The translations under genes and the position numbers were made by a program. Positions 21,421 through 32,389 of a stretch of 64,000 bases of DNA are shown in pieces. Under the pieces are notes generated by a model. It worked only from the letters and a program-made list of their open reading frames with translations, made no database searches and was not told the DNA's origin. Location: the NCBI GenBank assembly GCA_030323885.1, contig JASIRB010003768.1, forward strand, positions 62,001 through 126,000, in the 5' to 3' direction. Position 1 is the first letter of the stretch. Each line of letters begins with the position of its first letter. The DNA comes from Branchipolynoe longqiensis (Eukaryota; Annelida; Polychaeta; Phyllodocida; Polynoidae).

Positions 21421-21446
21421 GAAATAAAGAATTGAATTGAATTGAA
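21421..21446 (+). repeat. LINE-type 3' tail (GAATT)n
   Basis: GAAATAAAGAATTGAATTGA: a polyadenylation-like signal followed by a short pentamer repeat, the usual 3' end of CR1/Jockey-type LINEs. The preceding 100-150 bp is probably its 3' UTR. Confidence 0.45.
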
Positions 21447-21545
21447 TACATGCACATAATTTATTGCATCACTTCAGTATTCTGCCCTGACCAACATCAC
21501 AACAATCAAGATGGACTCCGGATCGTCCCATTTCACAAATGATGT

Positions 21546-21592
21546 CAGGCCTCGTGAGACTGTGGTATAATACCCCAGTCACAAGAGGCCTG
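21546..21592. repeat. Imperfect 20-bp hairpin
   Basis: CAGGCCTCGTGAGACTGTGG pairs with CCCCAGTCACAAGAGGCCTG (17 of 20) around a 7-nt spacer. Lies just outside the truncated Harbinger-3. Confidence 0.55.
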
Positions 21593-21629
21593 CGTTCGCT
21601 TACGATCGATTTGCGATGTCAAAACGATC

Positions 21630-21824
21630 CAGCTGGATCGACCCGAGACTGGGACCAACAACTTCGTCCCCAGAGCGTGGCGAGAGGGGCAAATCCTGCC
21701 AGACAGAGACATTCTACCTAGCCCCAACACCACCTCCAAGCTAGGAAAGGAGCAGCGCGATCTAATTAAAGACTGGGTCATCTCGCCCACCAGAGCACTA
21801 TCATGGCAACACAGCATGATCTGA
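21630..21824 (+). pseudogene. Harbinger transposase C-terminal fragment
   Basis: 64 codons then TGA. Residues match the end of the 38781-40004 transposase (QLDRPET...NNFVP..WREGQ, then SKLGKEQRDLIKDWVISP). The catalytic DDE part is absent. Being short, this frame is easily missed. Confidence 0.82.
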
Positions 21825-22186
21825 TGTACCAAAACATTGCATCTGTCTGTATGCGCAGTGTTCGTTTACTGTTATGAAAACTTACATGCTTTTCTTTTAC
21901 ACTGTACAGTTACACTGTACAGTTATCGCTTATTTACATGTCCGTTATGTTGTGACATGTCTACTGTTATGTGATGGTAATGTTTATGTCTAATCGTTCA
22001 AATAAATTATATCCATTTTTAGATATAAAAAAACAATAACATGTCTGTTCTATTCTTTCTATCTCTAATTAAAGTAATTTAGTTAACATTACTTGTAATG
22101 AATTTGCTCTCTTTTTATAAGAATTAAACTTTTGAAAGCATAACCACTGTTTTTACGTATATACTAAGAACTCAGGGAAAGAGAGG

Positions 22187-22400
22187 GTGAGAGAAAGAGA
22201 CAGGGACAGAAAGGGGGGGGATAAAGGGGGAGAGAGAGGGGGTAGGGAGAGAGGGGGAGAGAGAGACAGGGAGAGAGGAAGAGAGAGGGGAAAAGAGGGG
22301 AAGAGAGAGGGAGAGGAAGAGAGAGGGGAAGAGAGAGGGGAAAAGAGAGGGGGAGAGGGGGAGAAATGGAAAGAGAGGATAGGGTCTTGTGTCCTTAATT
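22187..22400. repeat. GA-rich low-complexity tract
   Basis: Polypurine (GGGAGAGAGAG type) separating the two convergent genes of Harbinger-3. Homologous polypyrimidine tracts lie at the same place in Harbinger-1 (30640-30830) and Harbinger-2 (38311-38520), so it is part of the element. Confidence 0.8.
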
Positions 22401-23096
22401 TTAATATTAATAATAATTATTATTTATTTGCAATTTTACTTTAATTGTATTTTAATTTATAACAATTACATTATGGCATGCCATTATTGAACGCAGACAC
22501 AACAATTCTAGTTAAAAAATATTTTTATTTACACATCTTGACACATATATACAAACAAACATACAAAGATAAACAATACAACATAAGATTTAAAAATACA
22601 AACTATGACTGCATATCTACATAGCTACATATCTACACATATACACATATTTACAACTATTTACAATTACTTTTCTGTCGTACCGTTGGAGCCTGCCCCA
22701 CCTGGTGACATCGGGGCTGATGGGGGAAGAGGTCCAAGTTGGAGACCCCCAACACTCCCGAGATCCCCAACAGCCCCAACAAGTTCAATAGTCCGTCGGA
22801 CGTCGGGCTGGCCGACTCCGACAAAGTTCCTGTGGTGGGGGCGACTCGTGTCGGAGTTGAACTCGCCACGGCACCGGAAGTTGATGGCCAGCCCACACCG
22901 ACAGTGGCCGCACCACCTGAGCGGACAACAAGTCCTGGAGGGGCCTGGTGTGGCCCGCCATGCCAAGTGTCCGTATGGCAGCAGGCGGCTGTGCCATCGC
23001 CACAGACGGCCGGGGCACCAACTGAGGCTGAGGCGGGAGCGGCTCATGACGCATGTGGAGTGGCTGTACAGGCAGAGGTTGAGGCAGAGTGCAAAA

Positions 23097-23635
23097 TTTC
23101 CCGATATTTAGTCATTGGAGGATGGTGTGAACTAGTCTATCGTAATTACAATTGTATATATAATGGTAAATGATATATAAAGCCAGAGGCATTACGGTAT
23201 AATGTGGTGCTGGTGATCCTTTGCTGAGTTGATATAAACATTGTGTAGTGATAGATAGTGTGAGAGGGGCACTACTTTTAGTGTGACAGAGCCTTGGGAG
23301 CCCTGCTCACACACCCCCTCCCCTCAAAGTGTTATTTATGGATCACTGCACACCCAGACACAACAGGGCACTGTAGCCATAAACAACCAAGGCTTGGATA
23401 CAGGCAGGTTGGATGTTCATTGGTTGGTTGAGGAATGCCTAGTGCTGATTGGAGGAGCTGATCAGGTGTGACAGCCATCTTGGATTCATGAGACTATATA
23501 ATAATAAAACAAGCAAGCTCCTTCTGGTTCCTTCTGCACACTCTATACTCTGCCTTTCTTCTACTTGCCTGTAGTGATTTCCTATTTAGCCTGCCTACAC
23601 AACCGCAGCTGCCGGCCGTCGACTTTACAAGAGGT
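23097..23635. other. Possible solo-LTR-like sequence
   Basis: Non-coding DNA between the MADF remnant and the LINE tail, with a strong TATA-like box (ACTATATAATAATAAAAC, about 23493-23510) and downstream C/T-rich sequence ending GACTTTACA (23623-23631), as in an LTR 3' half. No second LTR, PBS or clear TSD. Speculative. Confidence 0.3.
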
Positions 23636-24735
23636 TGATTGATTGATTGATTGATTGATTGGTGGTTGCTTTACGCCGTGTCGGCAGCATAGGCCATATT
23701 CACGGCGAGAAATGTTTGTTTTTTGTTCAAACCATCGCTTTTACATGTAAAAGCAGGCAATCAATTATGTGCCAATAGACACTCATTAAATTAGAAAGCT
23801 CACAATCATATATTTGTGGTCAAGGGAAACAAATTCCCATAGAAAAAGAAAAGTTTTATTAATAATTGATAGAATCTATTTAGTAAACTATATGAGGTGG
23901 TACAGTCCAGCTGCCCTCAAAAAGGCTAAAATGTTTTCCTGTTTTACCTTAGTAAAAAGGTCATGCATACTGTCTGCAGTGTAGAACTGTTGGCGCAGGG
24001 CCAACAAATCATCACAACTTAGTAAAATGTGTTTGAGTGTCAGCGGGGACTGACACCCAATACATTCAGGGGGAGGTTCCCCCTTGAGCAGAAAAGCATG
24101 TGTAAGTCACGAGTGGCCAATACGGCAGTGGCTAAGGACCACTTGGTCCCACCGACCTCCCGCATGAGTCTGTGGTGGCTTTCCCACAGATGGTTCAATT
24201 TCTTTAAGTTTATTAATGTTTTCATCCCACTCATGTTGCCATTTGGATTTTATGTGGGTGGCTATTAGTGGTTTCAGATCAGAGTGAGGGATCAGACACG
24301 GTTCAAGATCACAGTTCAGGGCCTTCTTCGCAGCCTGATCAGCTCGTTCATTTCCTTGTATGCGGCATGGCCAGGCACACAGGTGGATGTCATATCCATC
24401 CATTGTCAGTTGGTTCATTTTATAGATGACCGTTGCTAGAATAGGGTGATTCGTTTTCAGTCCAGCAACAGCCAGGAGGCAAGAGAACGAATCACTGTAT
24501 ATAACATAGTTAGTGTGGTTGGATACCTCGATACACTCCAACGCGAGAAGGAGTGCTCGGGCTTCTGCAGTGAAAATCGAGCTCTGATCGGGCAAACGTA
24601 CACCAAATTTTTCCCGTCGTCAGACTGCCGCAGCAGCTACCCAGCTTTGGTCTTTCGAACCATCAGTGTATATGGAGAGGTGGTCTGCAAACTGGCCTTG
24701 AATCTCTGCATGCAGTCCTTGGTACTCGAGTGGAT
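23636..24735 (-). mobile_element. LINE D: 5'-truncated I-clade LINE with (CAAT)n tail
   Basis: Minus strand. RNase H-containing C-terminus at 24729-23893, then a 3' UTR ending in a CAATCAATCAATC tail (23636-23660 on + reads GATTGATTGATT). The same 3' UTR (CTTTTACATGTAAAAGCGAT, TATGGCCTATGCTGCCGACA) occurs at the end of LINE A (57.0-57.4 kb). Confidence 0.82.
23893..24729 (-). pseudogene. RNase H and C-terminal zinc-finger part of LINE D
   Basis: Starts within the RNase H: SIFTAEARALLLALECIE (catalytic Glu region), VIYSDSFSCLLAV (Asp) and GNERADQAAKKAL (final Asp). A C-terminal CxxC-x7-H-x4-C motif (ECIGCQSPLTLKHILLSC, about 24067-24014) follows, and the frame ends with YHLI before a stop. 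Endonuclease and RT are lost by 5' truncation. RNase H downstream of RT is characteristic of the I superclade. The frame crosses one shift after the 24107 block. Confidence 0.78.
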
Positions 24736-25141
24736 GTGTCCCAGAGGTTGAGGTTGAGGTTGAGGCAGAGGTTGAGGCAGAGGCTGAGGCTGAGGTTGAG
24801 GCTGATGCTTAGGCTGAGGCTGAGGCTGAGGCTGAGGCTGAGGCTGAGGCTGAAGATGTGGCTGTGCCATGTACTGCTGCATATACCTGTGTGTCTGCGA
24901 CGCCCAGGGTGATGCCGGTGGTGGCTGGTGAGTCCACTGGTGGGGTTGTGGCTGGTACAAGTGACTTGTTGATGGCACGCAAACCACAGGAGCCGTTGTA
25001 GCCACAGGAGCCGGTGCAGCCACAGGAGCGGTGCAGCCACATGAGCTGCCGCAGCCACAGGAGCCTGAAGGCCTTGTTGCAGTTGGAAAACCGCCACATT
25101 ACGTATACGCCGCCGCCATACGTCATAATGTGACAGGGCCT

Positions 25142-25358
25142 TAACCTGGCACGGGGCATACAAATTATACGCCGTTGCCACTGGACTCTCTTTTAAAAGC
25201 AAAAAAGTGCAATGTTGCGCTTTTCTTCACGTTCAGCTGGGTTGGAAGCACAACAGCCTCTCTGCCACGGGAAGTCGAACCATACCATCGTAAAAGCCCA
25301 TTTATAGTTGTGACGGCGTTAAACGGCGCAATACGGCGCAAGGCAATGCTCCCATTTA
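25142..25358. other. Short spacer between Harbinger-3 and MITE M1
   Basis: No gene. ACGGCG-type motifs near 25312-25340 resemble the interior of the MITEs. Confidence 0.35.
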
Positions 25359-26078
25359 AGGCCCTGTCACATTACGGCGTATGGCGGGAGCGTATTGAAA
25401 ACCTACGTAGGTCCTGTGCGTGCCGTCCTATGATGACATTTGGTGACCTTTCGGCTGGTTTTGAGCGTATGTGGAACCTATGAGGAGCGTACGAGGAGCG
25501 TATGAGGAGCGTATGGGAGCGTGCTGTGACATTTTTTGACAGTTTTGATTGGCATGTGGAGCGTACGAGTAGCGTATGAGTAGCGTACGCGTAGCGTATG
25601 CGCATATGAGTAGCGTGCATATGCTGTGCATACGCTGTGCATACGCTAGGAGTACGCTCCCATACGTAACTCATAGGTTATGCATACGCTACATACGCTA
25701 GAGATACGCTAGAGATACGCCAGTGACACAAGTTGAGCGTATGAAAAACCTATGCTGGCGTACCCCTAGCGTACGAGGAGCGTATACCGGCGTATGAGGA
25801 GCGTATGCCGGCGTATGAGTAGCGTATGGGCCATACGCCCTCATAGGTCGAGATTTTTTGAGCATGCACAAAAAAATGTGGACGGACGGATTTAGGAAAG
25901 CGTATGGCGGCGTATGCCTCATAAGCCGGCATCTGGCGGCATCTGGCAGCGTATGAGTAGCGTATGAGTAGCGTATGCATAGCGTATGAGTAGCGTATAC
26001 GGCATATGCCGACGTATATGACGTAAAGCGGCTACGCCGCCATACGCTCCCACCATACACCGTAATGTGACAGCCCCT
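25359..26078 (+). mobile_element. MITE M1 of the Harbinger family, TTA duplication
   Basis: 720 bp, tips AGGCCCTGTCACATTACGGC and GTAATGTGACAGCCCCT, flanked by TTA (25356-25358 and 26079-26081). The interior is a dense array of GCGTATGAGTAGCGTATG-type motifs. No ORF of its own (Tyr/Ser/Arg-rich ORFs are array artefacts). The termini match Harbinger-2, whose transposase would be the source of mobility. The 3-bp TWA target is typical of PIF/Harbinger. Confidence 0.85.
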
Positions 26079-26081
26079 TTA

Positions 26082-26457
26082 AGACCCTGTCACACTACGA
26101 CCTACGGCGGGGGCATATGCATAGCGTTTCGAAATAATTTGAAAATCAAAATAGGTCGATATACGGCGAACTTTTTGCACCGGGGTGGGGGGGTTCCCAG
26201 TGATGTTTGAAGCATACATGTAGCATATGCCGGGCCTATGCCTAACCTATCCCTAACCTATGATGGCATATGCAAAGCATATGAATACCTATGCGCGGCA
26301 TACAGGGACGTTTGTTGATGGTTACATGTGACAGGTCTAGCGTATGAGTAACCTACGCCGGCATATGACCAACCTATGCCATGCATATCAGCATATGCAA
26401 AACTTATTAAAAACTTATGTGTAACGTGTGCAAAGCATACGATGACGTATTATAATA
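26082..26457 (+). mobile_element. MITE M2, diverged relative of M1
   Basis: Begins AGACCCTGTCACACTACGAC directly after the TTA of M1, with interior CATATGC / ACCTATGCC motifs. A possible right tip (ACATGTGACAGGTCT) ends at about 26337. The rest up to R1b has similar motifs. Older and more decayed than M1. Confidence 0.5.
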
Positions 26458-27831
26458 ACACGAGGTTGCTCGGCCGCTGTGAGCAAAACTCTCCCCTTCA
26501 TTTCCCCTGGGATGCAAGCATACTAACCAAGATAAAAAGGAAAACAAGTCAAGGCCCTGTCACATTACGGCGTATGGCGGGAGCGTATTGAAAACGTATG
26601 TACGCCGTGCTGGTGCCGGCCTATGATGACCGTCGGTGAACTTTCGGGTGGTTTTGAGCGTATGTGGAACCTACGAGGAGCGTACGAGGAGCGTACGAGG
26701 AGCGTATGGGAGCGTGCTGTGACATTTTTTGACAGTATGGGCCATACGCCCTCATAGGTCGAGTTTTTTTGAACATGCACAAAAAAATTTGGACGGACGG
26801 ATTTATGAAAGCGTATGGCGGTGTATGCCTCATACGCTTCACATAAGCCGGCATCTGGCGGCGTATGAGTAGCGTATGAGTAGCGTATGCGTAGCGTATG
26901 AGTAGCGTATACGGCGTATGCCGACGTATATGACGTAACGCGCCTACGCCGCCATACGCTCCCGCAAAAAACCCTAATGTGACAGGGCCTTCACACAGAT
27001 GAACAGTGAGTCAGTTGTGCTTTATTGGCATCAACTCCTGTCCATCCCCCTACATGTGACCTATCACCTCCTCTCCTCACCTACTGTCCACACTATGTCT
27101 CATTACCACTTAGTCTGTCTACTGAAAGCAGTGCCTACAGCCCATGGGACAGGAGTCCTATGGCTGTGTATACACTCAATTTGAATAGGTGAATTTTGCT
27201 AGCATCAGACAGAGTGTCTGGGGTTCCTGCTCAAGAGTAGGTCTGTCTCACTCAAGAGCCAGGAGTAGAGTGATCCCTCTCCAGTGAGACTGAGAGAAGT
27301 TTCCTGCATAATTACTTAAAATGAGACTTGTGTGGTCATGATAGGCCAAGGGGGTGACTGGAACTCCCACAGACAGCCAATCAGACACTCCCCTACAGAC
27401 TGGTCAGTGCAATGCCCTAATATTTGGGAGTTGCCACCCAAACCAGCCTGCAGGGTGTGGCTCTAAGGAATGTGGTATGGCTGGTGCGCTTGGCCCGGGG
27501 TCCGGTAGGGGCAGGTAGTTGTATACAGTTACAATTAGATATATATATATGTATATACCAAAAATGTCCTTTTTCTCCAATTGCATTCTTTATGAATACA
27601 TAGAGGAACATTTCATCAACCTTGAACTGCTTCATATATAAGAACATCTCTTCATTAACTTTAGGCATCATGTATGAACATATATCTCACATAGCTTATA
27701 TCATGTCATCATGTGCATGGGGGGCACCATTGCTTTTAGATTACATAACCTTCTCCCCACTCCAAAGCCCAAGAATAATAATGCTCTCTGCCAACATATC
27801 ATTCTTTATCGAAAATCCGTATATTTTTACA
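26458..27831 (+). repeat. Dispersed repeat R1, copy b, interrupted by MITE M3
   Basis: Matches R1 copies a and c but is split at AAACAAGTCA/TCACACAGATG by M3 (26552-26990). Its right end (ATCCGTATATTTTTACA) abuts the truncated left end of Harbinger-1. Confidence 0.75.
26552..26990 (+). mobile_element. MITE M3 of the Harbinger family, TCA duplication
   Basis: 439 bp, tips AGGCCCTGTCACATTACGGC and TAATGTGACAGGGCCT, flanked by TCA (26549-26551, 26991-26993). R1a and R1c show the uninterrupted target (AGTCACAAGGATGAAC or AGTCACACAGATGAAC), so insertion and TSD are directly demonstrated. The interior matches M1 with a deletion. Confidence 0.9.
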
Positions 27832-27874
27832 GTATGTTATCGCCGTTAGGACACGTGGTCGGTCACCCACTGGG

Positions 27875-27882
27875 TATAAATA
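27875..27882 (+). promoter_or_regulatory. TATA box of the MADF-BESS gene (Harbinger-1)
   Basis: TATAAATA about 36 bp before the aligned start codon (27918). The same arrangement, GGGTATATAAAGCCTGGAG, occurs in Harbinger-2, so the promoter is conserved between copies. Confidence 0.6.
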
Positions 27883-27917
27883 CCCTGGAGAATTTGGTTT
27901 CTCCACACTCTACCACC

Positions 27918-30380
27918 ATGTCACCACTGCTGCTGCTGCTGCTGCTACACCAGCCCCCAAGGCTGCTCTCACTGGAGGAGAACTAGGCCATGGGAGAGGC
28001 AGGAAGAAGTGCCAACTTCACCATCTTCACCATCACCAGTGTCCTCACCTGCCTCCTCACCTCACCACTCTCCAGAACACCACTCTCCAGAACACCACTC
28101 TCCAGAACACCACTCTCCACCACACCACTCTCCACAACACCACTCTTGACAACACCACTCTGCCTTGGAAGAGATGGAGATGGAGGTGGAGATGCAGAGC
28201 CAGAGGCGGCCCCGCTCCAGCACTCCATCTCCTGCTTCTCGAGCGAGCTTACATGTGTCATCTGTCGCCTCCACCACCTCGGCCTCCGCCTCAGCCTCAG
28301 CCTCAGCCTCCAACAGCACCTCCGGCTTCTCCTCTATCAAGAAAAGGAGGGCGAAGAAAAGCGACTGTTCTCTCTCGCTAATCGAGGAGGACCAGATGCT
28401 CGACTCCCTGCAGGAGAATCCATTCATCTGGAACGTGAAGATGACAGACTACCGCCGGTCCGACAGGAAGGGGAAGATGGGGGAGGACCAGGCGAACCGG
28501 ATGGGGAGGACATCCGTCCATCTGCAGAAGTGGTTCAAGTCACTCCGGGACACCAACACGCGCCTCCGCAAAAGAAAGAGCGGGGACGGACCACACAGAC
28601 TACCTGAGAGGGAGCGCTGGATCATGCAAAAGTTTGGTTTCCTGCGGTCTGTTGTGCGTCACCGGCCGGAGCCCTGCAGAGCTGTAAGTACAGAATCTTT
28701 TATCCTTCTGACGAGATTGGGCTAGTGTGTGCGTTAGGATTCTCGTAAAACCCCTATTATTCTGGAGAAGTCGACAATCGATATATGTTATTTACGTAAT
28801 GAATCTTGATAAATAAATTTAATCATTTATCGTTATATCAAGAAGTCGACAATCGATATATGTTATTTACGTAATGAATCTTGATAAATCAATTTAATCA
28901 TTTATCGTTATATATTTGTGCTTTATTGTTGACTTGTATTGTTGTTTATGTCTTTTGTGGAAACATTGATTTGGATTTATGTTACTTATGTTATTTTATG
29001 ATTTTGTCTTGCAGGTGGCCACTGTCTTAGATGCAGCACAATCTGGACCTCTCTGAGAATGTGTGCGCAGATCTGGAGTTGGGGATGGAGGAGGATGTTA
29101 CCGCCACTCCTCCCACTCCAGTCCGAGCGCGGGGAAAGGGGAAGCGGGCAGCCCCAGACGACGCAAACCTCCTGGCTGCCATACAGAAGAGGCTTGACGA
29201 GTCTGGAGACATGCTGAAGGTGATGCAGCCGCCCCCTACACCGGCGATGGCGGAGCGTGCAGCTTTCGCAAACTATGTGCGGGATTCGCTGATGATGATG
29301 CCAGAGGAGCGGTATCTCCACACATGGGCAGGGATAAACAGGATCTTGTCGGAGGGGGTGGAGGAGGACTGCCGACGCATGCTTCCTCAGGCTCCTATGG
29401 CTGCGGCGGCTCCCATGGCTGCACCGGCTCCTGTGGCTGCACCAGCTCCTGTGGCTGCACCGGCTCCTGTGGCTGCACCAGCTCCCATGGCTGCACCGGC
29501 TCCTGTGGCTGCACCAGCTCCCATGGCTGCACCGGCTCCTGTGGCTGCACCAGCTCCCATGGCTGCACCGGCTCCTGTGGCTGCACCAGCTCCCATGGCT
29601 GCACCGGCTCCTGTGGCTGCACCAGCTCCTGTGGCTGCACCGGCTCCTGTGGCTGCACCAGCTCCTGTGGCTGCACCGGCTCCTGTGGCTGCACCAGCTC
29701 CTGTGGCTGCACCGGCTCCTGTGGCTGCACCGGCTCCTGTGGCTGCACCAGCTCCTGTGGTCTGCGCACCTGTGGCTGCACCATCACTAAGTCAGTTGAA
29801 TCAGCCTCAGCCCCACCAGTGGACTCACCAGCCACCACCGGCATCATCCTGGGCATCGCAGACCCAGGAGTATGTGCAGCAGTATATGCTGCAACTGCCT
29901 CAGCCTCAGCCTCTGCCTCAACTTCTGCCTCAACCTCTGCCCGCACAGCCACTCCACATGCGTCATCAGTCGGTCCCGCCTCAGCCGCAGGTCGTGCACC
30001 GTCCGTCTGTGGGGATGGTGCAGTCACCTGCTGCACTCCAGCCACTTTGTGTGGCGGGCCACTCCATGGCCCCTCCAGGACTAGGTGCCCGCCCAGCTGG
30101 TGCGGCCACTGAGAGTGTGGCCTGGCCGTCGACTTCCAGCGCTGTGGCGAGTTCCACTCCGACACGAGTCGCCTCCGCGACAGGAACTTTGTCGGAGTCG
30201 GCCAGCCCGACGTCCGACGGACTATTGAACTGTTCGGGGCTGTCGGAGATATCGGCAGTGTTGGGGGTCTCTCTTCCCCTCATCAGCCCTGATGTCACCA
30301 GCTGGGCCGGGCTCCAACAGGGGCCACAACAAGTGATCGTAAATATTTGTAGATATGTCTATATATGTGTATATATGTAG
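27918..30380 (+). pseudogene. MADF-BESS protein gene of Harbinger-1, frameshifted
   Basis: Two exons by comparison with Harbinger-2: exon 1 27918-28683 (donor GTAAGT at 28684), intron with AG at 29014, exon 2 29015-30380. Exon 1 ends with a MADF domain (about 28385-28570: MLDSLQENPFIWNV, DYRRSDRK, VHLQKWFKSLRDTNTRL). Exon 2 has an acidic N-part, a BESS-like helix (AFANYVRDSLMMMPEER, about 29265-29315), an expanded Ala/Pro minisatellite and a conserved Ser/Leu-rich C-terminus. MADF binds DNA and BESS mediates protein contacts. In PIF/Harbinger a Myb/SANT-like partner normally recruits the transposase, and MADF-BESS seems to fill that role here. Frame is lost upstream of the MADF domain, near the exon 2 start (TAG at 29028) and at the stop. 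Confidence 0.75.
29390..29765 (+). repeat. 18-bp minisatellite encoding (APVAAP)n
   Basis: About 21 units of GCTCCTGTGGCTGCACCG with alternating ATG/GTG variants, in frame with the MADF-BESS exon 2. Harbinger-2 has a short degenerate counterpart (37445-37505) and Harbinger-3 a few units (24990-25080). The large antisense and +1 ORFs over this tract (Cys/Gly- or Gln/Glu-rich) are shadows. Confidence 0.9.
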
Positions 30381-30639
30381 ATATGTAGTCATAGTTTGTA
30401 TTGTTAGTAAAATCTTTTTATGTTGTGTTGTTTATGTTTGTATCTATATATGTATATATGTATATATGTGTCAAGATGTCTTTCCTAAATAAATATTTTG
30501 TAAACTAGAATTTTTGTGTCCGCGTTCAATAATGGCATGCCATCATTTAATTGCTATAAATTAAGTACAATTAAAGTAAAATTAAAACATAAATAACCAC
30601 TGAAAATAAAGAATAATTATTATTAATATTAAGCACACA

Positions 30640-30830
30640 AGTCCCTACCCTCTCTTCCCCTTTCCCCTTTCTCTCCCCCCTCTCTCTTCCCCTTTCTCTC
30701 CCCCTCTCCTCCCCTTTCTCTCCCCCTCTCTCCCCCCTCCTCTTCCCCTCTCCTCCCCTTTCTCCCCCCTTTCTCTCCCCCCCTTTCTGTCCCTGTCTCT
30801 CCCCCTCTCATTCCCTGTGTTCTTAGTATG
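30640..30830. repeat. CT-rich separator tract of Harbinger-1
   Basis: Polypyrimidine TCTCTCCCCC-type tract between the convergent 3' ends, homologous to 38311-38520 and the complement of 22187-22400. Just upstream is the shared 3' UTR palindrome TGGCATGCCA (30533-30542). Confidence 0.8.
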
Positions 30831-31249
30831 TACCTAAAACAGTATATTAAACTATGTTATGCTTTCAAAAGTTTAATTCTCATAAAAAGAGAGCAAATTA
30901 ATTAAAAGTATTGTTAACTAGATTACTTTAATTAGGGATAGAAAGAATATAACAGACATGTAATTGTGTTTTGATATCTAAAACTGATTTGTACAAATAG
31001 ACATATAAACATATTAGTTACCATCTCATAACAGTAGACATGTCACAAAATAACGGACATGTAAGTTTTCATAAATATATCATAACAGTACACATACACA
31101 GTGCATACAGACAGATACAATGTTTTGGTACATCAGATCATGCTGTCTTGCCATGATAGTGCTCCAGTGGGCGAGATGACCCAGTCTTTAATTAGATTGC
31201 GCTGCTCGTTTCCTATTTTGGAGGCGGTGTTGGGGCTGGGTAGAATGTC

Positions 31250-32389
31250 AATGCTTTATATAACTGGTGTAACTCCAACAAGATTTCCATAAACCACAAA
31301 AAGTCGAAGGTCCTATTGTTTGGCCGGGGGAAAATCAACTATGGCTATGAGGAGCCAATAATTTTGGGAGGAAAGGTTCTTGATTATCAGACCACCTACA
31401 GATATCTTGGGATGAATCTTGATAGGAAACTAAACTACAATGATAACATAAAAGAAGTTTTCAAGAAGGTAAACCACAAAATCTGGATATTATCGAATAC
31501 CAGAAAATACCTAACTACAAATATGGATATTAAAATCTATAAAGGTATGATACTACCATACTTTGACTATGGTGATGTAATATATATGGGGGGTAACACA
31601 AATATGTTGGATAAACTACAAGACTACAAAATAGAGCACTTAAGATATGTCTGAAGTTGGAACATAGACACCCAAATGATGATCTCCATAGGAAAACAAG
31701 AGTCAACACACTAAATGACAGGAGAAAAGCACATCTCAAAATAGCAGCATTCAGGGAGACAAGGAAGCCTGGGAGGGTGCAGGTAACAAAAAAGGCAACA
31801 AGAGGTAGTGATGGCCCCAGACTGATAAGAAACAGAGCCAAAAACAGATCATATGAGAGGAGTACTGAGTACATGAAGGCAAGGGAATGGAATACACTGG
31901 GAGTAGAAGAAACAAGTACAGGAACAATAGAAACATATACAACATTAATCAAAAGAGAGCTAAATGCACTGCTAGACTAATGACAACAACAAATAAAATG
32001 AATTAGAAAAGAAAAAGAAACATGGATAAATAAATAAATAGAAAATACACTGATAATTCAAGCAAAGTTTTACATACAAAAGGTAAACTTTAAACTTAAA
32101 ATCAAAATCTAATGACCACTAACACAGCAAGCTGAAGACATTCAGAGAAATTAACTATTGGTAATGAAACAATTATCCGATGTAGAACGAACAAACTCAC
32201 AGAGGTTTGGGGGATGTGGGAGAATGCTTACAAACAGAGAAAGAATGCATGCAGTAGTTAGCTACACAACAACTGAAAGTGATAAAAAAGAAGGGGAGTC
32301 ACAAGACTATTACTGTCTAGCGACGAAAACAAGTCATTATACTTAACTGTTATGGCCAGCATAAATCCACCCATCACAAAAAAAAAAAA
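31250..32389 (+). mobile_element. LINE E: 5'-truncated LINE inserted in the transposase, poly-A tail
   Basis: Inserted with a 6-bp duplication AATGTC (31244-31249 and 32390-32395). Ends in a 13-nt A-run. The coding part is the RT C-terminus (next entry). 31981-32380 is its A-rich 3' UTR. Confidence 0.82.
31292..31980 (+). pseudogene. RT C-terminal region of LINE E
   Basis: Reads from HKKSKVLLFGRG (RT thumb-proximal) through YRYLGMNLDRKLNYN, KGMILPYFDYGDVIYMG and a basic C-terminus ending LIKRELNALLD before TAA, with one frameshift near 31630. The LPYFDYGD motif belongs to the maturase-like end of many non-LTR RTs. A decayed relative lies at 51270-51962. Clade (CR1/RTE-like) not resolved. Confidence 0.75.

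Larger units (their letters stand above)
22660..25090 (-). pseudogene. MADF-BESS gene exon 2 remnant (Harbinger-3), split by insertion
   Basis: Minus-strand remnant in two parts. 25090-24736 encodes the Ala/Pro (APVA) and Gln-Pro-rich segments (HQWTHQPPPASPWASQ). 23096-22660 encodes the C-terminus (TGTLSESASPTSDGLLN, then LDLF) seen also in copies 1 and 2. The PQPQPQ tract is enlarged here. Between the parts lie an LTR-like stretch and a LINE. The MADF domain and intron are lost. Confidence 0.78.
21618..25141 (-). mobile_element. Harbinger-3: internally deleted PIF/Harbinger copy, interrupted by a LINE
   Basis: Third copy of the autonomous family at 27.8-33.5 and 35.5-40.0 kb, in opposite orientation. 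From high to low coordinate: terminal repeat (complement of AATGTGACAGGGCCT ending 25141), MADF-BESS exon 2 remnants, 3' UTR, GA-rich tract (22187-22400), then the last 64 codons of the transposase on the plus strand. MADF exon 1, the intron and nearly all of the transposase are deleted, and the transposase-side TIR is missing. 23097-24735 is foreign DNA. Confidence 0.8.

Noticed and set aside
24663..25202. 179-aa minus ORF with (SLSLSL)n and +1 shadows
   Set aside because: Alternative frame of the Gln/Pro tract in the MADF-BESS remnant. The frame homologous to Harbinger-1 and -2 is the QP one.
25372..26060. Several Tyr/Ser/Ala-rich minus ORFs
   Set aside because: Produced by the GCGTATGAG arrays of MITE M1. 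The same artefact recurs at 26565-26854 and 34832-35391.
29324..30165. 256-262-aa Cys/Gly-rich and Gln/Glu-rich ORFs on both strands
   Set aside because: Shadow frames of the 18-bp minisatellite. Only the APVAAP frame is consistent with the other element copies.
31530..31952. 140-aa minus ORF, hydrophobic
   Set aside because: Antisense of the LINE E RT frame, which is the supported coding strand.
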